DNA of 11,184 nucleotides. It comes from Chlamydiota bacterium. Lineage in GTDB: Bacteria > Chlamydiota > Chlamydiia > Chlamydiales > Rhabdochlamydiaceae. The position numbers and the translations under genes are program-made. The notes beneath the pieces are model-generated. The model saw only the letters and a program-made list of their open reading frames with translations. It did not search any database and was not told the origin of the DNA. Shown here piece after piece: positions 1 to 7,645 of the stretch. The stretch lies in contig VGMB01000033.1 of NCBI GenBank assembly GCA_016866585.1, forward strand, positions 1 through 11,184, given 5' to 3'. How positions within the stretch are numbered: position 1 is the stretch's first letter; every line of letters starts with the position of its first letter.

Positions 1-2031
1 TGTAATGATAGTGTAGTTCAAAGGCTTTCTAAAAATGAATTTCAAAAAAAACTACATTCCGCGTACATGCTACACTACACGAAAATGCCGAAATTGGATG
101 AACAAGCCATATCAATCACTATTCCTGGTGATATGGAGGAAACTAATCACATCCGTGAAGCACTTTGGCAAGAATTATCAACACCTCTTCCTCTCGTATT
201 GCAGGGAAGCAGGAAAAGCCAAACAAGCACAGACCAAATTATCTTCACACAGCTGCAAATTACTCAGGGAGAATACTACCTTCTTAGAGATTGCAGACAA
301 ATAGCTGCTTCGACACAAAATAAAAAAGCATTCATTGAGTATATCAAAACACTTCCTCAATCACTATTTTCCGAAATTGAACAAAAAGCCAGTGAATCGG
401 CTAGCTCATCTTACGAAATTAAGCATCTTCTCGTTCATGATCCAATAGAAAAAGGTTTCAGACTTGTAAATGGGAACTTCCATATTCTAAAGAAAGTTTT
501 TGATAAATCTGAAAAAATACAAAACCGCTATGGATATTCCCCACATCAATTATCTTGCAGCACTAAAAAAGAAAGGGATTTATTTCAGAAGCTGATTTCT
601 CATATTTATGAAACTCCTATGAATTTGAAAGCAATTGAAACCATATTCAAAACATCAGAATTTAAACCAGTAAAAGATCAACTATGTCAAGTATCGTATT
701 TCAATTTCATATCAGAACAGCTTGAACTACTCATTGAAAACATACTATTTACAGAAAGAGTAGAAATCATCGACAAAATTATTAAATCCAAAGAGTTGCA
801 AATTGAATATTTTAAATCTCATCTTGAAGCAACCAGATTAATGGCTTCACCTGCTAGGGAAATTGATAAAAAAAAGATTTACAAATCTAAAGAGTTGACA
901 TTGTCTCACCTAAAAGACGAAGACCTAACTGAATTTAAATTAGGCTTACTAATAGAAGCAAAGAAAACAATATCTACATTAAAAACGAAAGAACAGATTT
1001 CTGAATACATGCGAACTCTTCCTGAAGAACTTCGCAATTTAATCACAAATCAAATGCTTCAAAAAGCTAAATCCACAAGCAGAATCAAAAAAATGCTCTC
1101 CCAAGACCTGTTACAAAAAAATGGAAGAGATATTCTTGATAAAAAACTAGAAACTCTTTTGAAAACCTTTGCTAACAATACGGAACTTCAACTTTACTAC
1201 GACCGCTCATTCGATACTCTTCATTTTGAAAATGATAAAGAACGTGAGATATATGATGAACTTATACAAACATTTTATGAAATTCCTATTAACATGGTAA
1301 AAGTCCATAACATTTTCTATCACAAGGATTTTAGAAATGTTAGGAATCAAATTAGAGAACTCGTAAGCTTAAATATCTATTCTCATGAAATTAATAGAAC
1401 TTGCGAGGAACTTTCAAGCAAAGAGCTTCCAGAAGTTTTAGACCTTTTAATTTCAAATTTTCAGCAAATAATTTCTATATCCACAGAACAGCCAGAAAAA
1501 ACAATGGCATCTGCAGATTGCGAATTCATTTCTACAAAAAAAGATGCAACTACCAGAGATACAATCATTTTTTGCCAAATCAGTGAACAGATAAAAAAAT
1601 GTAAAACGGGAACTAGTATCACTCTTTTACTAAATACAATACCCGAAAGAGAGATCGATTTAATACGTACTGAGCTATATAAATCTATAATGGAATCAAA
1701 TAGATCCATAAATGAAATGTTAAAACTAGATCCTATAGAATCTGGAAAAAAAGCTTTAAATGAAAATCTTTTGGCTATTCAAAAGATATTTACTTCTGAA
1801 GAAATTCTAAGAAAAGTTTTTGGAAATTCTAGTCAAATAACTGTACCACCCAATGAACAAGCTGATTATAATTCGATGCTGGCTTTGATTTTATCTGACT
1901 CTAAGGATAAAAAACAAAAAATAGATAAACTGTTTTATCATTCTTCAATATCAACCCAAACTCGAAATGAAATTCGCAAATTGGTTTATCTGCAACAAAT
2001 AGGTCTTATAATAGAATTTGAGGCTAATAGA
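1..2031 (+). repeat. Four diverged protein-level repeat units inside the left-edge gene
   Basis: Unit 0 (partial) covers about 1-291, unit 1 about 322-741, unit 2 about 985-1416 and unit 3 about 1606-2031. Residues are numbered from the ATG at 67. Matching blocks include FIEYIKTLP (89), ISEYMRTLP (311) and TLLLNTIP (519). A second set is HIYETPMNLKAIETIF (179), TFYEIPINMVKVHNIF (402) and SDSKDKKQKIDKLF (610). A third is VKDQLCQVSYFNF (202), VRNQIRELVSLNIY (425) and TRNEIRKLVYLQQIG (632), with STDQIIFTQLQITQG (54) in unit 0. The motif DPIE-x-G recurs at 125 and 555. Spacing between anchors is about 222 and 207 residues. Identity is low at the DNA level, so the duplications are old. A longer linker (about 226-306) follows unit 1 and carries its own short echo, KSKEL at 241 and 274. 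Confidence 0.75.
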
Positions 2032-2115
2032 ATAATGACCGATCCACGCTATCTTAATCAAGAAGGGATCAAGGAGCTACTTCTAGCCACGTTAAAAAAA
2101 TTACAGGAAAAATAA
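1..2115 (+). CDS. Large multi-repeat protein of unknown function, 5' end outside window
   Basis: I do not recognise this family. The frame is open from base 1 to the TAA at 2113-2115, giving 704 visible codons. The first in-frame ATG (67) and the next (85) have no Shine-Dalgarno sequence. The translated codons before them align with the middle of the internal repeat, so I treat the gene as cut by the left edge. Counting M at base 67 as residue 1, the protein is hydrophilic, rich in Lys, Glu, Ile and Leu, with no membrane segment or signal peptide visible. It looks mostly alpha-helical. It contains one partial and three full diverged repeat units, anchored by TLP (95-97), TLP (317-319) and TIP (524-526). 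It converges on rseP with 37 nt between the stop codons. A cytosolic scaffold or a secreted effector are both possible; nothing here decides. That it is a real gene is near certain; the function is unknown. Confidence 0.85.
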   Translation, partial: CNDSVVQRLSKNEFQKKLHSAYMLHYTKMPKLDEQAISITIPGDMEETNHIREALWQELSTPLPLVLQGSRKSQTSTDQIIFTQLQITQGEYYLLRDCRQIAASTQNKKAFIEYIKTLPQSLFSEIEQKASESASSSYEIKHLLVHDPIEKGFRLVNGNFHILKKVFDKSEKIQNRYGYSPHQLSCSTKKERDLFQKLISHIYETPMNLKAIETIFKTSEFKPVKDQLCQVSYFNFISEQLELLIENILFTERVEIIDKIIKSKELQIEYFKSHLEATRLMASPAREIDKKKIYKSKELTLSHLKDEDLTEFKLGLLIEAKKTISTLKTKEQISEYMRTLPEELRNLITNQMLQKAKSTSRIKKMLSQDLLQKNGRDILDKKLETLLKTFANNTELQLYYDRSFDTLHFENDKEREIYDELIQTFYEIPINMVKVHNIFYHKDFRNVRNQIRELVSLNIYSHEINRTCEELSSKELPEVLDLLISNFQQIISISTEQPEKTMASADCEFISTKKDATTRDTIIFCQISEQIKKCKTGTSITLLLNTIPEREIDLIRTELYKSIMESNRSINEMLKLDPIESGKKALNENLLAIQKIFTSEEILRKVFGNSSQITVPPNEQADYNSMLALILSDSKDKKQKIDKLFYHSSISTQTRNEIRKLVYLQQIGLIIEFEANRIMTDPRYLNQEGIKELLLATLKKLQEK

Positions 2116-2147
2116 AAAAATAAGGCAGCCCTTTTACAAGGGCTGTC
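2108..2147 (-). terminator. Rho-independent terminator of the mrp-ytg-dxr-rseP operon
   Basis: The stem 2124-2133 pairs with 2138-2147 around a 4-nt loop. On the minus-strand RNA there is one A-C mismatch near the base and eight continuous pairs, five of them G-C. Reading leftwards on the minus strand, the stem is followed by a near-continuous U tract (2123 to 2108). It lies 6 nt past the rseP stop. On the plus strand the sequence after the stem is not T-rich, so it should serve the minus-strand operon rather than the left-edge gene. Confidence 0.8.
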
Positions 2148-2152
2148 TAGAA

Positions 2153-4093
2153 TTAAAAAAACTTCGAAATCAATCTTATAATATCGTTATAAGTTGCATA
2201 TAAAAAGAATAAAAGCATTAAAACAATAAAAGGTATTATTAACCTTTCCATCGTTTTTGCCTTTAATCTCTTTTTAGTTACAGACTCCCATATGGAAATA
2301 CATATATGCCCACCATCAAGAACTGGAATAGGCAATAAATTCAGTATTCCTAAATTTAAACTAATTATTGCGATCCAATACATAGCCTCGTTAATACCTG
2401 TCGACCATCCATGATGTATAGCTTGAACAATACCAACAGGTCCTGACATATATTTAGGACTCAAGTAGCCAGTAAAAAGAGCTTTTACAGTTCTCCATGT
2501 CTCATCTAAGGCGTTATAAAACAATCTTATAGGAGATGGGTTGTAAACTACAGGCCTGTCATGAAGTTGTATTCCTAGTACCAGCTTATTTTGGTTTTCT
2601 TCTAAAACCTTTAATGCTTCATCTCTTTGCTGTGGGTCTTTGATTTTTTCTATTTGGTTCTTTTGTTCCAGATATTCCCTTGCAATTTGATCTCTTGTGG
2701 CCTGGGGTAGCGGATATTCGGCTATTGTTTTAGGTTCAACAGGTGCTAAAAGGCATAAATTACCTTCTGATTGCAGTCTTTTTTCTGTACCGATTGATGA
2801 AGAAAGAACGTCTATTCCCTTAAAATCTACATTTTTAAAGAATGTTTGGTCTGCCTGTTTCCAAGCTATAGGTGGGTAATTTTCACCTCTTTGAACAATG
2901 ATTTGGATACGTTTATGTTGAATATTTATTGTTAAATCAACAGCTCCTTTAATGGATATACCATCAATAGCAATTACTTTATCACCTTGCTGTAAACAAT
3001 TTTCACAAAGGGCTTTAGCTTCTTGTTCATGTGTGACTTGATTTAAATTTTCATCTAAATATTGTAAAGGCTGATTTACAATTCCATCTGCAGATATTTC
3101 GTAAGGTAGAAAGAAGTGACTACTAATATCACCATTTATACCTGAAGCAAAAAACCAATCTTTAATTTCAACTTTTTGACTTTCATTCAAACGTAGATCC
3201 GATATCTGCACTCTAGGAACTTTTACCACATAAACTTGTCCATTACGGACGATGGTAAGAAGAGACTTTGGTTCATTAACTACATTAACTAGTTGTTTTT
3301 GAGAAAATATCAAATTCCCATCTACCCAAATAATCCTATCATTATCCTGCAGTCCAACATTTTTTAGAGGTGAGCCCTCAATAGGGTTCGTACCTCCAAA
3401 TGAATCATAGACTAAATAGCTGGCAGGACTCATCAGTCCCACTGTAGCCTTAGCTTTTGTCATTCCTTCTAAATTTTTTCCTGCATCAAGCTCAAAAGCG
3501 AAAGGTTTTTTACTGCCCTGCAAATAGTTAATATCTACACCTTCAAGCTTAGGGGGAGCAGAATCTAAAAAAGCCGAATAGATTAAATCGTTAAAACCTG
3601 AAAAAGGTCTTCCATTAATTTTATTGATCTCATCTCCTGGACGAATACCCATTTCAAAAGCTTGAGAGGATGTGTCGACCCATCCTATTAAGTGCGTATA
3701 TTCAGAAAAGGGCTTATATCTACCTCCAGACATCCAAATCGCTACAAAGAGAATGATAGCTGTAAAAATATTGACTAATGGACCTGCAACGGCAACCCTT
3801 ATTCTAGCTATAGGAGATTTAGAGAAAAAGCCATTTTCTATCTGATAAGGCTCCAAATCACCTTTTTTTTCCATACCTGCAATTTTAACATAACCACCGA
3901 AGGGAAGCCAACAGATCTGCCACTTAACACCATTTCTATTCCAAGAATAAATAGGTTTACCAAATCCTATGGCAAACACCTCAACTATCATCCCTTCTTT
4001 TTTTGCCACAAAATAGTGACCCAATTCGTGGATAAAAATAAGGAAGCCTAAGGCCAGTGCCGCTAGGACTAAATATAAGATACTGAATATCAT
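2153..4093 (-). CDS. rseP: RseP/YaeL-type site-2 zinc metalloprotease, 646 aa, three PDZ-like regions
   Basis: This is an inner-membrane intramembrane protease of family M50, which cleaves substrates such as anti-sigma factors within the membrane. The N-terminal helix carries the zinc motif HELGH at 22-26. The GPLVN motif is at 104-108, MSGPVGI at 549-555, and the third zinc ligand lies in LDG at 592-594, followed by a final hydrophobic helix. Between them are three PDZ-like stretches, at about 140-180 (GIRPGDEINKING), 235-295 (GLQDNDRIIWVDGN) and 355-402 (QGDKVIAIDGIS). A charged, probably helical insert spans about 465-505. E. coli RseP is about 450 aa with two PDZ domains; the chlamydial forms are longer, and this fits them. 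ATG at 4093 lies 17 nt after dxr, with AAGG ten bases upstream. It is the last gene of the operon. Function is confident; the substrate is unknown. Confidence 0.95.
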   Translation of the reverse strand: MIFSILYLVLAALALGFLIFIHELGHYFVAKKEGMIVEVFAIGFGKPIYSWNRNGVKWQICWLPFGGYVKIAGMEKKGDLEPYQIENGFFSKSPIARIRVAVAGPLVNIFTAIILFVAIWMSGGRYKPFSEYTHLIGWVDTSSQAFEMGIRPGDEINKINGRPFSGFNDLIYSAFLDSAPPKLEGVDINYLQGSKKPFAFELDAGKNLEGMTKAKATVGLMSPASYLVYDSFGGTNPIEGSPLKNVGLQDNDRIIWVDGNLIFSQKQLVNVVNEPKSLLTIVRNGQVYVVKVPRVQISDLRLNESQKVEIKDWFFASGINGDISSHFFLPYEISADGIVNQPLQYLDENLNQVTHEQEAKALCENCLQQGDKVIAIDGISIKGAVDLTINIQHKRIQIIVQRGENYPPIAWKQADQTFFKNVDFKGIDVLSSSIGTEKRLQSEGNLCLLAPVEPKTIAEYPLPQATRDQIAREYLEQKNQIEKIKDPQQRDEALKVLEENQNKLVLGIQLHDRPVVYNPSPIRLFYNALDETWRTVKALFTGYLSPKYMSGPVGIVQAIHHGWSTGINEAMYWIAIISLNLGILNLLPIPVLDGGHICISIWESVTKKRLKAKTMERLIIPFIVLMLLFFLYATYNDIIRLISKFF

Positions 4094-4110
4094 AAATAAG
4101 GAACCTTAGG

Positions 4111-5259
4111 TTAAATTTCTTGCGCCTGCTCTCTAGCATCAGCATCTATTTCAAAAACTGCATCTAAATCTAAATTATGTATTAATTTATGACTGCTGCA
4201 TAATTTTTCAAGCTTGGTCGAGATATCGAGCCAACTTATCTGTCTATTCAAAAATCTTTCCACAAGCACTTCATTTGCTGCATTCAAAAAGCAGGCTAAG
4301 CTGCCTTTTTGTTTTAATGCCTCATAGGCTAAATCAAGGCAAATAAATTTCCCTTTTTCTAACTCAATAAATTCTAAAGAGTGATGTTTAGAAAAATCAA
4401 AAGGTTTTAATAATCCCTTATATCGATAAGGATAACTCAAAGCTACTTGTATTGGAACATGCATTGAAGGTTCAGACATTTGGCTTAGCATAGAACCATC
4501 AATGAATTCAACCATACTATGTATTATGCTTTGTGGATGAATTATAACATCAATCTGATCTACCGGGATGTTAAAAAGATGATGAGCTTCTATTACCTCT
4601 AACCCTTTATTCATTAGGGTTGAGCTATCGATGGTAATTTTCGCACCCATAGACCAAGTAGGATGTTTAAGTGCATTTTCGACTGTAATTGTCCTCATCT
4701 CTTCTTTAGAAAGCTTAAAAAAAGGCCCGCCAGAAGCGGTTAAGATTATTCTAGAGATCTGATTATCAGAAGAAGACCCAATACATTGAAAAATCGCGCT
4801 ATGCTCGCTATCTACAGGAAGGATCTTTACCCCCTTATTTTTAGCAAGATTCATTACAAGTTCTCCGGCTGCAACAAGAACCTCTTTATTAGCCAAAGCT
4901 ATATCTTTACCTGCATTTATGGCCGCTATCGTTGGTCGAATACCTATTGCACCTGTTATTGCAGACACAACCATATCAGAACTTGGGTAGGAAGCCGCCT
5001 CGATAAGCCCTTCCATACCACAAACAACTGGAACGTTAGGTATTCGTTGTTTTAATTCGGAATATTTACTCTTATCGAATATAGCTACTAGTTTAGGGGA
5101 AAATAGGCTTACTTGTTTTTCTAAAAGATCAATATTAGAACCTGCTGCCAGTACCTCAACAGAATACAAATCTCTATTATTAGAAACCACATCGAGAGTG
5201 CTGCGACCTATAGAACCGGTACTTCCTAAGATCGAAAGGCTTTTTTTTTTATTTTTCAT
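4111..5259 (-). CDS. dxr: 1-deoxy-D-xylulose 5-phosphate reductoisomerase (Dxr)
   Basis: Dxr converts 1-deoxy-D-xylulose 5-phosphate to 2-C-methyl-D-erythritol 4-phosphate with NADPH and a divalent metal, the first committed MEP-pathway step, in the cytosol. I chose the ATG at 5259 (382 aa). The frame extends to an ATG at 5313, but those 18 extra residues fall before the normal start of the NADPH fold, as judged from family length. Neither start has a clear Shine-Dalgarno. Residues (from 5259): nucleotide-binding GSTGSIG at 12-18, LANKE at 122-126, metal ligands D150 and E152 in DSEHSAIFQ, HPTWSMG from 199, and the third acidic ligand E221 in MNKGLE. All key residues are present, so the enzyme should be active. 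A run of ten A lies within codons 4-7. It sits about 80 nt after ytgD and 17 nt before rseP, the order seen in Chlamydia. Confidence 0.95.
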   Translation of the reverse strand: MKNKKKSLSILGSTGSIGRSTLDVVSNNRDLYSVEVLAAGSNIDLLEKQVSLFSPKLVAIFDKSKYSELKQRIPNVPVVCGMEGLIEAASYPSSDMVVSAITGAIGIRPTIAAINAGKDIALANKEVLVAAGELVMNLAKNKGVKILPVDSEHSAIFQCIGSSSDNQISRIILTASGGPFFKLSKEEMRTITVENALKHPTWSMGAKITIDSSTLMNKGLEVIEAHHLFNIPVDQIDVIIHPQSIIHSMVEFIDGSMLSQMSEPSMHVPIQVALSYPYRYKGLLKPFDFSKHHSLEFIELEKGKFICLDLAYEALKQKGSLACFLNAANEVLVERFLNRQISWLDISTKLEKLCSSHKLIHNLDLDAVFEIDADAREQAQEI

Positions 5260-5341
5260 CGTTCGACAAATTATTGTTAAATTAAAAAAAAACAACTTAA
5301 TTCTTAATAACATTACATTAAGTCAAATGTATTCGTCAACG

Positions 5342-6355
5342 CTAATCAATGACTTTGATTGGAAGACTTTTAGCTAGAAAGTTTGTAAATAGACCATTTT
5401 TAGGAGAAAGCAATAACAATAGTAGATACATCACAAAAAAGACAGTCACAAGAAGACCCGATGTAGATATCGGTACCTGATAAACAGTCAAAAAATGTCT
5501 AGATAACGAAATAGTTATAAATGAACCTATAGCTGGCAAAATAAAGCTCAAGCAAATGATTGATCTAAGATTGTTTGTTAACATTCTAGACATAAGAGGT
5601 GGTGCAACAAAGAACATTAGAACGAGCAAAACACCCACAGCCCTAAAAGCAGCTATACATGTAGCCGAGGTAAGCACCATTATCATATAATTATAAAATG
5701 AAACTGATATTCCTATCGAACTAGAAAATAGAGGATCAAAAGTTACTGAAGTGAATCTTTTGTAGAAAACAGTAAAAAATGAAAAATTCATTAAAGATAC
5801 AAATAAAACAATTTGTAAGTCATCTACATCAAGAGCATCGATATTTCCCATTATTGCTTCCGTGCCAATATGAATATTCTTAGTGAATAAAGTAACTAAA
5901 ACAACACCTACTGCAAATAAAAATGTAAAAACAATCCCAATACTTGCATCTTCCTGGACTTTTACAGTTTGTTTAAAAAACTCCATTAAAAATGTCGTTA
6001 GCAAGGCAGTGCAAAGAGATGACATTAGTAGTATTTTCATTGATAAAATTGAATTTGACGAGGCTTGAAAATTAAAAAATGGACTTAATACAAGAACAGC
6101 AAGAACTATACCAAGAAGTATCGTGTGACATATAGCATTAGCCATCATTGTCATCCGTTTTAACACAAGAAAGACTCCAAGGAAAGCAGAAGAAAAGCAA
6201 AGCCCTAGTAAAACCAACAATTGAATTTCATCAGAAACAAGATCTGCCAATCCTATTTGGCCAGTTATCAACCCTAAAACTCTTGTAGATAATACTGAAA
6301 AAAACTCGAAAAAATCACAGTTTTTATAAGGATTAAGATGCAAACCCAACATCAT
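5342..6355 (-). CDS. ytgD: Metal ABC transporter permease YtgD (ABC-3 family)
   Basis: This is an integral membrane permease of the ABC-3 family (TroD/ZnuB/MntB type), 337 aa, the second channel half of the Ytg iron/manganese importer. About eight or nine hydrophobic segments can be seen, for example near 46-65, 76-95, 106-126, 138-158, 179-197, 222-236, 238-255, 266-283 and 299-318. The family signature around LVLKRMTMMANAICHTIL (64-80) is the counterpart of LRKRSLLGEALSHT in YtgC, so the two permeases are paralogues. GVLLVLMFFVAPPLMSR (241-257) is the conserved loop with the APP motif. Unlike YtgC it has no C-terminal regulator and ends soon after the last helix (SPKNGLF). The start overlaps the ytgC stop as ATGA, with a GGTGA-type ribosome site just upstream, so translation is probably coupled. 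A second ATG follows at once. Confidence 0.92.
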   Translation of the reverse strand: MMLGLHLNPYKNCDFFEFFSVLSTRVLGLITGQIGLADLVSDEIQLLVLLGLCFSSAFLGVFLVLKRMTMMANAICHTILLGIVLAVLVLSPFFNFQASSNSILSMKILLMSSLCTALLTTFLMEFFKQTVKVQEDASIGIVFTFLFAVGVVLVTLFTKNIHIGTEAIMGNIDALDVDDLQIVLFVSLMNFSFFTVFYKRFTSVTFDPLFSSSIGISVSFYNYMIMVLTSATCIAAFRAVGVLLVLMFFVAPPLMSRMLTNNLRSIICLSFILPAIGSFITISLSRHFLTVYQVPISTSGLLVTVFFVMYLLLLLLSPKNGLFTNFLAKSLPIKVID

Positions 6356-7626
6356 TTTTCACCATGATTATATTTAACATGTTCAAATTCTTGCAGATCT
6401 TTTAATAATTCAGGCGTCAGGTCATATAATGACGAGTAACGACAATCATTCTCAAAATCAATAAGATAAAGCCCCCATAATCTATGACATTTAAAGATAT
6501 CTATTGCTTTTTTACTCCCTCTTTTAGTTAGACAACAAGAACCATTTTTTAACATCAAAAACCGTTTTGTAAAAAGAATCCACAATATGAAGTATGCTCG
6601 TAAAAACGAAATACTCAACTCTTCTTTTATTTGAAAAATACTAGCCAATTTACCAGGTCTAGAATATATAAATTTGAGAGTTTCATCTAGCAATATTTTA
6701 CTTTTTATTTTTTTACGACTTAATTTTTTCCATAGTAAACCATTAGGTGGTGAAAATATCAAAAATGCAAAACACAATACTGAAGCAATAATTAATATCA
6801 TGGGACCTGTTGGTAAGACAAATCTTGTTCCGGGGAAAAGTTCAGGAACAGAAACTGATAAATAATTACCTAAAAATCCAGACACCCCTCCAAATAAAGC
6901 AGCAAATAAAAACATTTGCTTCAAACTCTTGGCAATACAACGCGCTGTTAATGCTGGGGCAATTAACATGCCCGCCATCATGACTACACCAACACTTCTT
7001 ATCCCTACAACTACAGCAAGACAAGTGAGGAATACAAAAAGCATTTCAGTATATCGAACTTGTACTCCTAAAGATCTCATATAGTTTTGATCAAAAATAA
7101 GCATTTGTATGTTTTTATATAGAATCAGTACGGCAAGAAGAATGAAAATAAATAAAGCGAGATAAATGAAAATATGAACATCTCGCATCGTAGCAGCCTG
7201 TCCATATAAAAATGTTTGAACCTGCTTATACCAAACGGCATGGGTTGTTTGCAGTCTACTGGCTAACAATACACCTATACCGAAAAATGAAGAAAGAACA
7301 AAAGTAAGAGCTGCATCATCATACACACGAAATCGTTTTTTTAAAAAATCAATACATAAAAGACCTAAAACAGACGATAAAAAAGCAAAAAATAAGATCG
7401 CAAATACAAATCCATCACTCGAGGGCGAAAAAAAAGCGGCAAAAGTAGAAACAGCAAGCGCTACTCCGGGATATGATGTATGAGATAAAGCCTCACCTAG
7501 TAAAGATCTTTTTCTCAAAAAAACAAGCACACCAACAAGTGAAGAAGAAATGCACATGAAAATGCTTCCGAGTGTCGGGGCTCTTAAAACAGGGTCTGTA
7601 AAAAAACTAATTAAATCAAAGCTCAC
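6352..7626 (-). CDS. ytgC: Metal ABC permease fused to a DtxR-like repressor domain (YtgC-YtgR), GTG start
   Basis: The protein is 424 aa in two parts. Residues 1-298 are an ABC-3 permease with the conserved LRKRSLLGEALSHTSYPGVA (37-56) and MMAGMLIAPALTAR (216-229). Residues 311-424 are a winged-helix domain of the DtxR/MntR family, recognisable from LTKRGSKKAIDIF (366-378), HRLW (381-384) and LTPELL (403-408). In C. trachomatis the same fusion (CT069) is cleaved to free YtgR, an iron-dependent repressor. Here only one expected metal ligand, H381, is clearly kept. The position of the DtxR E83 equivalent is G385, and the H..C..EH block is replaced (N393, Y397, L400, Y401) with a loop about seven residues shorter. 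The start is GTG at 7626, preceded by GAGA at a normal distance; no in-frame ATG lies close upstream. It is 19 nt after ytgB. Permease identity is confident; working metal sensing is doubtful. Confidence 0.92.
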   Translation of the reverse strand: MSFDLISFFTDPVLRAPTLGSIFMCISSSLVGVLVFLRKRSLLGEALSHTSYPGVALAVSTFAAFFSPSSDGFVFAILFFAFLSSVLGLLCIDFLKKRFRVYDDAALTFVLSSFFGIGVLLASRLQTTHAVWYKQVQTFLYGQAATMRDVHIFIYLALFIFILLAVLILYKNIQMLIFDQNYMRSLGVQVRYTEMLFVFLTCLAVVVGIRSVGVVMMAGMLIAPALTARCIAKSLKQMFLFAALFGGVSGFLGNYLSVSVPELFPGTRFVLPTGPMILIIASVLCFAFLIFSPPNGLLWKKLSRKKIKSKILLDETLKFIYSRPGKLASIFQIKEELSISFLRAYFILWILFTKRFLMLKNGSCCLTKRGSKKAIDIFKCHRLWGLYLIDFENDCRYSSLYDLTPELLKDLQEFEHVKYNHGEK

Positions 7627-7645
7627 GATGTTCTCTATTTGAATT

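Noticed and set aside
35..304. 89-codon open frame on the plus strand
   Set aside because: It overlaps the long left-edge gene in another frame, has no ribosome site, and the competing frame carries recognisable repeat blocks across the same bases.
4786..5055. 89-codon plus-strand open frame inside dxr
   Set aside because: Antisense to the NADPH-binding and catalytic part of Dxr, whose motifs are all intact; composition is implausible for a protein.
5260..5313. N-terminal extension of Dxr from the ATG at 5313
   Set aside because: It adds 18 mostly hydrophobic residues before the nucleotide-binding fold, includes a T9 run and has no ribosome site; the family length fits the start at 5259.
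5284..5322. Possible terminator between ytgD and dxr
   Set aside because: The 6-bp stem (CTTAAT/ATTAAG) is entirely A-T except one pair, and the T run follows only after a gap; it is too weak to call.
5297..5339. Possible internal promoter for dxr
   Set aside because: Good -35-like hexamers are present, but no -10 matches better than 3-4 of 6 at an acceptable spacing. Kept as a remark only.
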